DNA of 64,000 nucleotides, taken from assembly GCF_963576545.1 (NCBI RefSeq), contig NC_083651.1, positions 16,725,580 through 16,789,579 of the forward strand, read 5' to 3'. This DNA is from Limanda limanda (Eukaryota > Chordata > Actinopteri > Pleuronectiformes > Pleuronectidae). Positions 41,201-52,185 of the stretch are shown in pieces. The first letter of the stretch is position 1; the number at the start of each line of letters is the position of its first letter. The notes beneath the pieces were generated by a model. The model saw only the letters and a list, made by a program, of their open reading frames with translations, made no database searches and was not told the DNA's origin. A program made the translations under genes and the position numbers.

Positions 41201-42693
41201 CTCATCGACCACAAATCAGACAAAATCTCTCTAAATTTTATTTTTTAATTAATTTATTATTTAAGTTTTCTGACCTACATGAACAGGAAATAAGCTCAGT
41301 AATTATAATTTTTAGGGGGATTTCATAAGAGTTGAGTATCAGAGTTGGGCTGATGTTAAACAGGTTTAGGATCTGCTGATTAAACCAAGGTGAGTGCATG
41401 GGAGTTTTTTTTTTATCTCTTTAAATACACACGACGGTGACGGTGTGATTTATTGCAACACACAGACTACTACATTTCTCACTCATATTGCTTAAGACTA
41501 CACAGGAATTGCTACACACAAATCTACACATAAATCGGTTTTTATCAGTATCATATTAGGTGGTCATGGATACATTTGTATTTTGTATTCTTTTATGGCT
41601 GTCTAATTGTTTTTCTGTTCTTGTTGCTTGTTTTTTTCTTCAGGAAGCTCTTAACAGAATTGCTATATAAATAAAAACATTATTATTATTAAAAGAGTTA
41701 AAAGTACAAGGTGGGCCACTGTCAAACACTGTCACACTATTTTGGATGGGTATTTTTGTTTCCATCTCTTTAATACAGACAGCTTCATCACGAATGTTGA
41801 TATGTCAGACAGACAGAGGTTTCCACTGTTCATTTAGCCCACAGATAACAGCTGGATTAGCTGTAGCAACACCTCAGTGTTTAAGATAATAAATGCCACA
41901 ACATGCAGACTCATGTTTGTGTCACACAGTGTCACACGGATCTGCTGTAGCCTCCAGTTGTGGCAACGAGCATGACATTAGTGTTATGGTTAGAACCGTT
42001 GTAACGGCTGTGCTGGTGAACCATCCAGGCTCAACTGCTCTATCGAACCTTTTCTGCGAGCAAATTATTAAAATGACCAGAACAGTCTAACATGTCTCTC
42101 CCACAAATTACCCACGACAGCGCAGTAAATAACCAGGTGGGACTATTTCCATCTGAGAGCTGTCAAAGCGACACCCGGCTGAACCCGTTCTGCAGCTAGC
42201 TAGCTAGCTAGCCTAGCTCGCAGCTAATTCGGTCTCACCCAGTCTCTCGCATGACATTACTGTCTCCACAGTCGCAGGCCCCGCCGGCCTGGCTTCGGAA
42301 CATGTTGAAGTCGTGGCCCGTGTGGTCCCCGTTGTTGAAGCACTCGGCGCACAGGGACATGCACGGGGAGATGCCACAGGTCCGGCATCGGTACGCCACG
42401 AAGTTGGCGGTCCACACCAAGCCGCACAGGGTCGCGTTGTCATAGGACCGGACCGTCTTGCAGAACTCCTCGAACCCTTCGCCTCCTGCGATGAGACATT
42501 TGCACCAGTCCAGCGCCTCCGTGTCCCCCGCGGGTGTCTCGGGGTTTAGCACCACGTCGAGCAGCTCTTGGAGCTGCCGGACCCCGCTGGTGTCGTCGGT
42601 CCGGGTCAGGTCGGCCTTCAGGTGGACGGCAGTGGTTTTCTTGTCCCGGCGCAGCAGCGACGCCGCCATCATGCACTCTGGCTTGTTGTCCAC
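6444..42693 (-). CDS. ubr3: UBR3 E3 ubiquitin-protein ligase, complete, 39 coding exons
   Basis: Encodes a very large RING-type E3 ubiquitin ligase of the UBR family. Exons in transcription order: 42693-42239, 41163-41024, 40810-40658, 40281-40126, 39762-39722, 39498-39432, 39347-39217, 39050-38822, 38102-37923, 37175-37042, 36885-36799, 36723-36658, 36572-36483, 36379-36251, 36151-36099, 35990-35857, 35596-35511, 35415-35274, 34409-34313, 33003-32862, 32099-31995, 31903-31733, 29633-29188, 27635-27547, 24697-24548, 23749-23616, 23265-23155, 22720-22520, 21464-21328, 17066-16981, 13555-13450, 12053-11953, 10849-10725, 8839-8732, 8534-8409, 8238-8026, 7455-7246, 7131-7001, 6561-6444. The sum is 5,580 nt, an exact multiple of three, giving 1,859 aa (human about 1,888). 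All junctions are GT-AG and phase-consistent. The protein has an N-terminal UBR box, a RING around residues 1199-1326 and a conserved C-terminus ending in HYNGL. The start at 42693 is the first Met; a second Met lies 7 codons on. Identification is by family knowledge; exon edges are inferred. Confidence 0.96.
10302..10430. mobile_element. Truncated MITE copy in ubr3 intron 33
   Basis: The stretch begins CCATAGACTGTATATAAAG followed by ATGGACGATGG, the same terminus as the copies at 5061 and 51721. The opposite inverted end is not present, so this is a one-ended fragment inside the intron between ubr3 exons 33 and 34. Confidence 0.55.
15290..15599. mobile_element. Interspersed repeat fragment in ubr3 intron 30
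   Basis: Segments such as TTTGTGCCAAATTTGAAAGG, CGAGATATTTTGTTCACG, GACCTTTGACCACCAAATTC, ATCAGTTCATCCAGG and the end GGCACGGAGGCATAGA are those of a high-copy dispersed repeat found in many teleosts. It also has an internal partial duplication: the 'caaaaggaacat..gagatat' theme recurs as 'aaaaggcattcttgagatat'. Non-coding. The class is not certain from sequence alone. Confidence 0.55.
17675..17765 (+). repeat. Retroposon 3'-end fragment in ubr3 intron 29
   Basis: The segment TTGATTGAGGGTTTAAGG through GTGATATTGGCCAATACAAA resembles the 3' tail shared by teleost non-LTR elements and their SINE partners, which in good copies ends with a 'gggctatacaaataaaattga' type sequence. A related piece in the opposite orientation is at 48178-48285. 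It underlies part of a 158-codon open frame that I do not accept as a gene. Confidence 0.45.
18919..19418. mobile_element. hAT-type MITE with intact 8-bp target duplication
   Basis: The element is exactly 500 bp. It begins TAGGGATGCACCGATCCG and ends CGGATCGGTGCATCCCTA, a perfect inverted repeat of the kind carried by vertebrate hAT (Charlie-like) elements. It is flanked by identical 8-bp copies of ATGTCAAT at 18911-18918 and 19419-19426, the hAT target-duplication length. Subterminal ATCGGTATCGG-like repeats lie at both sides. The middle, about 19050-19320, is strikingly GC- and CpG-rich with degenerate CGGTCCCGGTCC tandem units. No transposase is present, so any movement needed an enzyme in trans. 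It lies within the intron between ubr3 exons 29 and 30. Confidence 0.9.
20619..20635. repeat. (CA)n microsatellite
   Basis: A short pure CA run after a C-rich stretch, in the ubr3 intron between exons 29 and 30. Confidence 0.85.
22520..24697 (-). other. ubr3: ubr3 exons 25-28, split RING domain
   Basis: Four exons build the RING-H2-like catalytic module. Exon 25 (24697-24548) has [10 protein letters not shown], the first Cys pair. Exon 26 (23749-23616) supplies an inserted linker with HIYPADTC. Exon 27 (23265-23155) has [16 protein letters not shown], the central Cys-His-His-Cys. Exon 28 (22720-22520) has [16 protein letters not shown], the last Cys pair. The RING recruits the ubiquitin-charged E2. 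Phases run 1-1-0-0-0, so the reading frame is unbroken. The linker between the first and central zinc ligands is long, a family trait rather than damage. Exon 28 differs from mammals in its variable stretch after the RING ([14 protein letters not shown]). Confidence 0.92.
27040..27190 (+). repeat. Interspersed repeat fragment in ubr3 intron 24
   Basis: Contains ACAAACAAACATACAAACTA and ATCATAACGTCCTTGGTGAA, a worn version of a common teleost repeat end with a run of CAAA/ACAA units followed by 'cataacctccttggcggaggt'. Low divergence to the family cannot be shown without a library. Confidence 0.35.
27995..28620. mobile_element. Probable non-autonomous DNA element in ubr3 intron 23
   Basis: Begins AAGCCCCTTTCCACTGGTCA and continues with phrases such as TGCAATGGGAATGGATACAA, GGCAGTAGACATGGGTTTTA and CTCGGGTCTGATCGGC that I recognise from a MITE family dispersed in fish genomes. 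The interior is relatively GC-rich against the AT-rich intron. The right boundary is uncertain and I could not define a clean inverted repeat. Non-coding. Confidence 0.45.
30526..30553. repeat. (GAT)n microsatellite
   Basis: Nine uninterrupted GAT units in ubr3 intron 22. Likely polymorphic. Confidence 0.9.
30840..30960 (+). repeat. Old interspersed repeat fragment in ubr3 intron 22
   Basis: The phrases TCAACATTTCTGGAAATACG and TTAATTTAGCACAAAGTCCC resemble the two ends of a common teleost repeat ('ttgggaaatacgctt...agcttagcataaagactgg'). Strongly decayed; low confidence. Confidence 0.35.
41571..41696 (+). repeat. Possible retroposon tail in ubr3 intron 1
   Basis: Ends with GCTATATAAATAAAAACATT followed by ATTATTATT. 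A 'gctatataaataaa' motif plus a short ATT-repeat tail is typical of the 3' end of teleost SINE/LINE insertions. The 5' part is too decayed to place. Confidence 0.35.
42239..42693 (-). other. ubr3: ubr3 first coding exon with UBR box
   Basis: This exon encodes residues 1-152. From about residue 101 it carries the zinc-binding UBR box, with the Cys/His pattern [24 protein letters not shown] and ACDCGDSN. In UBR1 and UBR2 this fold binds destabilising N-terminal residues; UBR3 keeps the fold, but published work reports that it does not bind classical N-degrons. The box runs on into the next exon (41163-41024), which begins by finishing a Gly codon and then reads FCRRH. The donor is GTGAGACC at 42238-42231. 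The exon is GC-rich and CpG-rich, as expected next to a promoter. Residues 1-60 are poorly conserved against mammals, which makes the exact start Met uncertain. Confidence 0.93.
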
Positions 42694-45399
<2,706 letters not shown>

Positions 45400-45448
45400 A
45401 GCTTTCACTGGAATGGATTTAAGTTGTCTCTGCATTTTAACTGTTTAT

Positions 45449-45454
45449 AATAAA
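45449..45454 (+). terminator. mettl5: mettl5 polyadenylation signal
   Basis: AATAAA lies 50 nt after the mettl5 stop, followed by TGTTTCC and then A-rich sequence. This is the only canonical signal before the converging ssb gene, so cleavage is expected near 45470, about 30 bp before the ssb stop codon. Confidence 0.75.
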
Positions 45455-45496
45455 TGTTTCCACAAAAGAAAAAAATATCTGGTTGAGATCGTGTGA

Positions 45497-48400
45497 CTAA
45501 GATCCGTTTTCAGTTTTGATGACCTTTGCTGGAGGACCGTCTGTATCTTCTCGTTCTCTCTTTGGGGCAACGGGTGCTGGAGAAGAAACGCAAAGTAAAT
45601 ACATTTTTAAAAGTCTATAATTATCTTGCCATAACAGATAAGGAAGTACTTGAGATGCTGCACTCACCATCATCTTCATCACCACTATCAAATCTCTCCT
45701 TTTTGCCTTGGTACCGACCTCTGCTTCCATCCCGTCCACCTCTTCCCCTTCGTCCTCCTCTTCCTCCTCCACCTCTTCCTCCTCCACCTCCTCGTCCTCC
45801 TCCTCCTCCTCTGCCGCCTGATCTTCCTCTACCACCTTTAAGGCCAACAAGATGCATCAGTACAAACTAATCAATACTGTTATTAACAGATGATCTTATA
45901 TATTTAATTGATTTACAAATCATTCAGTTGGGAAGTTTAGTATTCACCTCTACCCCTGGACCTGCTGTAAGATTCTTGTTGAGCTTCGATGATCTTCTTC
46001 AGCTCCTCTTTCTCCTCGTCTCCCTCAAGCACCTCCCATGTAACACTGTTGTTCTTGATTTTTAGCTCTCCTTTGTTTGCCTCCTTGGCCTTGTCAAAGG
46101 CCTCCTTTGCGTCTCCATCGAAAAGAAGGGTACCCTTATTTGGAAGGTAAATAAAAACATTTTAACAACCCACTCTCTTCATACTGAGTTCAAGGCTGTG
46201 AGTGGTGCAGATTTTATTTACCTCTTTAGCTCCTCGCGTAAAGTCCACCCATTTTATCTTTCCGTGCCCTGAGAACAGTTCATGAAAGTCCTCTCGGGAA
46301 ACTTCTTCGAGCTCCCCTTTAAACTTCAACAAGCACCCTGTCTGTTCGTCCAGGAGCAGACCCTGCAACACAAATAACAATGTATTATTAAGGTGGCCAT
46401 AACACGTTTGTATGAGTCCATCGCAGTGGCATAATATAAGGTGATAGAACTTGAGGGGATCTTACCATTTCTTTATCTTCTGTATTTTTCTGCAGTTGCT
46501 CCTTGTCTCTAAATAATATATTTGACAGAAATTTAGTTTTTATAAACTGAATACTAGGACAAAATTGTATTGCATTGTACTTACTGTTTTGCTTTTGCCT
46601 TTGACTCTTGTTTGAACTGTTTTCGCTCCTCAGCCTTCTTTGCATGGTAGTCTTCCCTGAAAACATAACAGCAATCAAATGATTACTGTCTTAAGTAATT
46701 AATCTATCTGGGACATTAATCTGTTACTCTAGATCTTTGGATCATCTTAAGTGCATTTTACCCGTACAAATATATTTGAAACATAGTTTCTCAATAAAAA
46801 GGTGATTACTTCCTGGTGAACTCTATACCAAGTCAAATGTAGTTTAATGGGATAGTACACCTATTTTTGTATCAAAGACACATTACCAGTAATATTTTTT
46901 ACATTCAGCGTAATCAGACAGCACATATCCATGGCCCCAACAACATGTAAGAATGATTAACAGTACTTCCATTATCCAGTTTCTCAAAAGCAGCTCAGAC
47001 GAAGCATCCTGAGAGCTCAAGAAAGTGAAATAAGCTCTGACTGACTTGAGGGGTGCAAAAACTTCCGAAAGCGTTTCATCCAGCAGAATACGTCCACTTG
47101 TACCCTTTCTCAGATGTGGTGCTTTTTTTTCTTATCACTACACAGAATTTGTCCACTGAAGATAAAGCTTAAACCAAGAAGCAGGCCAACTTACCTCGAT
47201 AACACAATCATCTCATTGTCCTTGAATGATTTCATGTCTGAACGTTCAAGGAACTGCTTGGATGACTCTTCTGTGTCAAAACAGATGAACACTGATCCCT
47301 GAAAAGACGGAAGTTATAAAATATCTCCTCCAAAAACACAGAAAAACTAACTTGAGTGATAAATACAAAAATATTACCTTGAACTGCCTCTGCAGGTTTC
47401 TCCTCATTTGAATATTTTCTATGTCGCCTTTTCCGTTCAACCACTCCTGAATCTCATCGAGGGTGGTTTCAAGAGGAAAGCCTTTCTAGATGTTGAAAGA
47501 TAAAAACATTACACAAACACGACACAGCAGCAGAAAACACCAAGATCTAAAGTTGGAAAATAGACTGACTGTGAATTTATAGTAAAGTTTTGAAACAAAA
47601 ATGGCTCATGTACATTTCAATACAGTTGGGATACAAGAAAAATTATGTATCTACAAAGACTATTTTCTTTATGTGTGGGAATCAATTCATAAACTTACAA
47701 TGTACACAGATTTGTGTTTAACGACGTCTTTGTATTCATCGTTCAGCTCAGGTAAGGGTTTATCTGAAAACCTCCTGATTTTTGTCTTGTCTTCATTGAT
47801 TTCCAAGAGGCCGGACTTGGATTTCTCGAGAGCTGCAACAATGACGCTGCTGTCGGTAGTTAAAGTCTTGAGTCTGGGAGGAGAACACAAATGTTTTAAA
47901 CACTCAGGAAGGAAGGAAAGAAAGCAAGCACAGCATTTTACTGAATTGACAGTACATAACTACAGACACTGGATGATACTGAATTACTGCTCCATTAGGC
48001 TTGATGAGAGTTCTCATCAAGCAGATCTGTGCCAAGTCACACCGACTTCTTACCAGTTGAGCGGAGTTTCTAATAATTATGAATACCTCTTTATTTTTGA
48101 GGTGTGGCTGTTTTGTGTGTGGACAGGTTCACTTAATGGACAGGTTTGAGGGAGCACATTAACCTTGTCCTACCTGTTATTTAAATTGTATTTGTATAGC
48201 CCATATTCAACAACCACAGTTTGCTTAATAAGGATTAACAATCTGTACAAGGTGCGACAACCTCTGTCCCAGACTTTGTATGGAGCAGTTTGAGAGAATA
48301 GCAAACCTGTTGAATTTAAGCATCGTCTCCAAAGACACCCAGCCTTCATCCTGCTGCAGTTGTTCTTTCAGAAACTTATCCCTGGGAAGATTGTGATCTC

Positions 48401-48546
48401 CAAAGTAGTACTAGGTGAGAATGAAACAGATTTGTCAATTAAATGTCATTGTTACATTAATATAAATAAAAATGAAGCACTGAAATTACCTCTACTTGTC
48501 GTGCCACTTTCAATTCAATTGAAGACATCTCTTGCTTTTCTGCCAT
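45497..48546 (-). CDS. ssb: La protein (Sjogren syndrome antigen B), complete, 11 coding exons
   Basis: Encodes La, which binds the 3' UUU-OH of RNA polymerase III transcripts, protects and folds them, and also aids some mRNA translation. Exons: 48546-48490, 48410-48307, 47873-47699, 47485-47378, 47298-47195, 46656-46585, 46508-46466, 46362-46222, 46134-45948, 45835-45668, 45576-45497; 1,239 nt, 412 aa (human 408). The La motif occupies about residues 10-95, with the RNA-end-binding residues kept (Q17, Y20, Y21, D30, F32 in [17 protein letters not shown]). RRM1 spans about 108-185 and the second RRM about 225-330 ([17 protein letters not shown]). An Arg-Gly-rich block follows at about 331-375, and the tail has a basic stretch ([15 protein letters not shown]) like the human nuclear localisation signal. 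All splice sites are GT-AG. The start MAEKQEM matches the family start. Confidence 0.97.
45668..45835 (-). other. ssb: ssb exon 10, RGG-rich C-terminal block
   Basis: This exon reads as repeated GGA/AGA/CGA codons giving [28 protein letters not shown] and [16 protein letters not shown], then [12 protein letters not shown]. The first part replaces the lysine-rich linker of mammalian La with an RGG/GAR-type segment; the QGKK..F..DDE end aligns with the human QGKKTKFASDDE. RGG segments bind RNA and are substrates of arginine methyltransferases in other proteins. The purine triplet repeat could expand or contract. A minus-strand frame shifted by one base gives a Glu-rich artefact. Confidence 0.88.
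48178..48285 (-). repeat. Retroposon 3'-end fragment in ssb intron 2
   Basis: TTGTATTTGTATAGCCCATA, AACCACAGTTTGCTTAATAA and ACAATCTGTACAAGGTGCGA are typical of a tail sequence shared by teleost LINE/SINE families, here in reverse orientation. It is the same broad family as 17675-17765. Confidence 0.5.
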
Positions 48547-49660
48547 GATTGTCCAGTGGAGACAACAGTAACCCCAGGTCCTAAAACAACAAACAATGAT
48601 TATGTCTACAGCAAATAAAACCACAACAAATGTGCTGAGTAATGGCCTAAGTCATAAAGCTGTATATCCACTGCCTCTAGCTTCTTAATAATGGTGAAAT
48701 ATCCTGCTTCAAGTTTGTTCCAGTCCAAATTTGATATCGAGTGGAGTTTTTGATAACTTTTAGTATCGCAGGGATATGGTAAAGTGAAAAAACTGGGTAC
48801 ACCTTAACACATGACTGCCAGAATTTTGACATAATGCAATTTTTATAAAAAAAAATTGAGCATCTACATTGTTCAGTTCGACTCAGTCACTGTGTATGAA
48901 AAATGAGCGGAGAAAGGATTATTTCACTCACAAGACTAAAAAAATTCTGCACATTGCAAATGGAAATAAATGGAGGGGAGTTATTTAGATTTGTTTGAAC
49001 CCGTCCTGTCGGGCCCTTTTAGCCATTAGCAGCAATAACAGCTGTTAATCGTGATAATTATAATTAGAAATATGAAAATCCAATCAGCAGATTTATAACT
49101 GGCCCAATGAGAACGTGTGAGCCTGATTGCCATGAGGAGTGGACATCTTTCATTTACCCTGTTCTCACGCTGCCGGTGCTGCAGCTAGCTTGGTGGCTAA
49201 CACGCTAGGTTAGCTTGCTAGCACCAGCTGTACACTCGGAGATGTTTTGGGAGCAGACACGCGGCTCAAACGTGTTTAATCCAACGTGAGACTTGGTCGG
49301 CTGCTAGTTGTTTGTACACGTTATGTTAAAATAGTAATTTAAGTCATTAAAAAAACTGCGTAACTCCTGTCTCGTGTCAGCATGTCGCTAAAACACGCCT
49401 TACGTTGAATAATGTCTAATAGGCTCGTTTGTAAAGCTGCTAACATTAACCAGGTGACACAAAAACACTATAAAAACCGAAGTTTGACGTTAGAAAGCGG
49501 AAACTTACAGTACGAAGAGTCGGCGCTAGCAGCGGGTTTTCTGCTGAAATCTAAAAGTGCTTCAGTTCGACGCCTGCACGTTGTGGGACTGCGTGCTACG
49601 GCGAGCAGCGAGGACCAAAAAGAGTTTGCTTTAGCGCGACAGCTGGTCCTCGCTACGGGA
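48547..49660 (-). promoter_or_regulatory. ssb: ssb 5' region: 5'-UTR intron and probable promoter
   Basis: Just upstream of the ssb ATG the minus strand has GTTTTAG|GACC with a pyrimidine-rich lead (about 48580), a plausible 5'-UTR splice acceptor. The non-coding first exon would then lie in the CpG-bearing stretch about 49140-49660, which includes ACGGCGAGCAGCGAGGACC and palindrome-rich GCTAGC clusters near 49185-49225. Between them (about 48600-49100) the intron is AT-rich with no other feature. Inferred from context. Confidence 0.45.
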
Positions 49661-49839
49661 GCGGACATGTGTGGTGCCGCTCACAGCCTCAGGGTGTCGC
49701 TGTGATCCCCCCACAATAATGACTGACATAAAGAATCCAGAAGACAGCGTTGGTAACATTGCAAAATCCTATTCTCCGAACCACACACATCCTCTCCTCT
49801 TCTCTACCTCTCCTCTCCTTTTGAGACAACATTTCTCCT

Positions 49840-50140
49840 CTCCTCTACTAGCTATGCTGGCTCCCAGTTCATTTTCGGTCTTGATTTAAAAATTCTGTGG
49901 TTTGTTTTTAAAGCTCTAAACAGTATTGCACCTCTTAGCATTGCTGATCTGGTCTGCAGATCAAATGCTTCCGGTTTTATTTATATTTCATTTGATTGAT
50001 AGTTGGTTTGATTTATCTCTACATTGATTGATTTTGCATTTTACAATTGGACTGTATTGTCTATTCATGGCTGACTGTACATATTATATGGGTTTTTCAC
50101 ACTGACAAATAAAGGGACTCGAAAAAAAATAAAATAATAT
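49840..50140 (+). mobile_element. 5'-truncated LINE relic
   Basis: TTTGTTTTTAAAGCTCTAAACAG and the next bases translate as FVFKALNSIAPLSIADLVCR, matching the C-terminal 'fKALngLAPsYLsdLl' signature of teleost non-LTR reverse-transcriptase proteins. The frame just before it is broken by stops. Downstream comes ACTGACAAATAAAGGGACTC then a run of A, a retroposon-type 3' end. Only the last few percent of an element is present; it is dead. Confidence 0.6.
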
Positions 50141-50591
50141 TAAATAATAAAATAATTTCTCAGTTGAATCAATTTGTCAATTCTGCCAGTCGAAATACTA
50201 GAAATACTATCAATTTTATGAGCAGCAAAAGTTGCTGCTCATAAAACCAGGCCCTGCAGTGGTACTGATACCAGCTGAGCTCTCATGGGTGCGGAGAACT
50301 GCGCTCCCTGGGCCGCAGGGATGAGTCAGCCCCAGGCCACTACGCTGCCATGGGTGGAACCAGGACACCAGTGAACACAGGAGCTTGGTCCGAACTCATG
50401 GGTAAGTTGGCAGGACTTCAACCACCTAATCATTGCACAATATCTAATAATATGTCATTTTAAAAACAAAAATGAACCATAACCATTTCAAATGAAATAT
50501 AAAAAAAAATATTAAATTAAATTAAATTAAATTAAAAAGATTAAAAAACTGCGCACGCACATTGTGAGTGCAGGAGTTCAGTATATTGCCG

Positions 50592-50667
50592 GCACGAAGA
50601 TAAGATAGATTATCCCGCGACCCTCGTGTTGAAGAACGTCCACTCTACCAACTAGGCCAAACCGCCT
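50592..50667 (-). mobile_element. tRNA-like relic (SINE head or tRNA pseudogene)
   Basis: On the minus strand the piece reads GGTTTGGCCTAGTTGGTAG AGTGG, a good box A (TGGCCTAGTTGG), followed at the right spacing by GAGGGTCGCGGGATAATC, a damaged box B (expected GGTTCGAATCC). The stems do not pair as a functional tRNA. Most likely the 5' head of an old tRNA-derived SINE. Confidence 0.5.
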
Positions 50668-51100
50668 GCTGACTCCCGTTACTAAGGAACTAAGCAGCCT
50701 GAGAAGATGGACAACTTATCGTGTGTGTGCCTGTGTCATTCTATGCCAAGAATCACAGTCTGCTGCTGCTTGTTTCCATGTGATGTCCTGAGGCTGCCCC
50801 CTACTGGCTGCTGTGTTCCTCTGCTGCTCTTGCTTGGTTTGTGCAGCTTGTGATTAACTAAAGCTGTCCATAAAATAAATCTTTATTATCCTTCAAGGGA
50901 ATTTTGATGTACAACCAGCAACCAGTGCACAACAAAAATAAACCAATATATACAATGTAAATTAAACACAATATAAAAACCCAAGCCAATTTGAAATCTC
51001 GCCTAGGGTGCCAACATTGCCAGTGCCGGCCCTGTGTTACAGTATGGGCCCACATGCACATTGACATCATTTCCCAGCGCTCAACACTGGAACCCCTTGA

Positions 51101-51163
51101 GAAGAAGAAGAAGAAGAAGCAGCAGAAGAAGAGGAGGAGTAGGAGGAGGAGGAGGAGGAGCAG
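51101..51163. repeat. Polypurine (GAA)n/(GGA)n tract
   Basis: About 60 bp of almost pure purines: GAA units, then GAG/GGA units. Such mirror-like purine tracts can form triplex DNA. Codon-like open frames across it are artefacts. Confidence 0.85.
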
Positions 51164-51510
51164 GCAGTGAACCAGGCAGCCCAGCAGCTTGGCAGCCAAT
51201 GTGTGAGCTAATTCTCCGCCTCAGTGAGGGGAAACCTATAAAGAAAAAATATATATATAGAAAAAAAAATTATAATTTTTTTTTAAATTTACTCAAATTA
51301 AAGTAAATTAAATTAATTTAATTTAATTATTTTTTTATTAATGTTTGAGCTACACAAAGCTAATGAATTGTCAACAGTATATTACATTCAAAGTCTGTGT
51401 GAAACATAAAACCTGTCTGTAGCTGGTCAATGTCAAATGGAGTCCAGGGTTATACATTTCATGGAAGTAAATAATAAACGTAGACAGAAATCACACCACA
51501 GTTGTAGATA

Positions 51511-51516
51511 TTTATT
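51511..51516 (-). terminator. klhl23: Candidate klhl23 polyadenylation signal
   Basis: Minus-strand AATAAA about 670 nt beyond the klhl23 stop. If used, the 3' UTR contains the whole MITE at 51721-52017. Confidence 0.45.
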
Positions 51517-51720
51517 TAATCAGTAGCAGCCTGGTGGTGCAGCTTTATCAAAAAAAAGATGCTTTGAAGTGTCACAGTGCATCATTGGTCTGAGCTGGAT
51601 TCTGCATTTCTCTTTTCAGTCTTTCCTTTTAATCTGATAAAACAGAAATACTCAAAAATGTTCAGTTAAATACTAGTTGTCCCTGAGGTTAGGTAATATA
51701 ATCTTGTTCTTCACTATATG

Positions 51721-52017
51721 GACCATAGACTGTTTATAAAGATGAATAACTTGACTGTGCCGCAAAAATTAAGCCAATGCAATCCAAAAGCCACCTGCTG
51801 GGTGTTTCTGGTAAATTTGGTTTTAATTAGTTATTATTTATATACAAATGTATCGACAGGACCCTACGATGGCTTCATCCCTTGATCACTACTGCAGAGA
51901 CTCTGGTTCCAAATGTGCAAGTAGACAGCATTTGTATATGAGATGTTTTTGGCTTCATTTCTAGATAGTGTGAGGAAGTGGAGCCATGCCATTCATTTTT
52001 ATAAACAGTCGATCCTG
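51721..52017. mobile_element. MITE with terminal inverted repeats, in klhl23 3' region
   Basis: The left end GACCATAGACTGTTTATAAA GATGAAT (51721-51747) and the right end ATTCATTTTTATAAACAGTCGATCCTGG (from 51991) are reverse complements with a few mismatches. About 297 bp, non-coding, same family as 5061-5508 and 10302. It lies between the klhl23 stop codon and its likely poly(A) signal. Confidence 0.75.
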
Positions 52018-52185
52018 GACAGTTTGGCAGAAGTGTAGTTCTCTACAGTGCAAAACATGGGCTAGCTTGGCATCTTGTGTGACGGTTAATATGGCATTTG
52101 CATTTTGACAGAATACTGTTCAGACTTTCATCGATTTGGCACAAAATGACAATAAATAAACATAGAATGTGATGAGGGTTTGACA

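Larger units (their letters stand above)
49700..51500. other. ssb-klhl23 intergenic spacer
   Basis: No gene seen. It contains the LINE relic and tRNA-like relic, an (AAATT)n run at about 50511-50535, a polypurine GAA/GGA tract at 51101-51163, and extremely AT-rich sequence at about 51240-51340. The rest is unremarkable. Confidence 0.7.

Noticed and set aside
45497..45850. Glu-rich 117-codon minus frame across the ssb C-terminus
   Set aside because: Only its last part, from 45576, is the true final exon. The Glu-rich part is a wrong frame of exon 10, whose true frame is Gly/Arg-rich, plus the intron.
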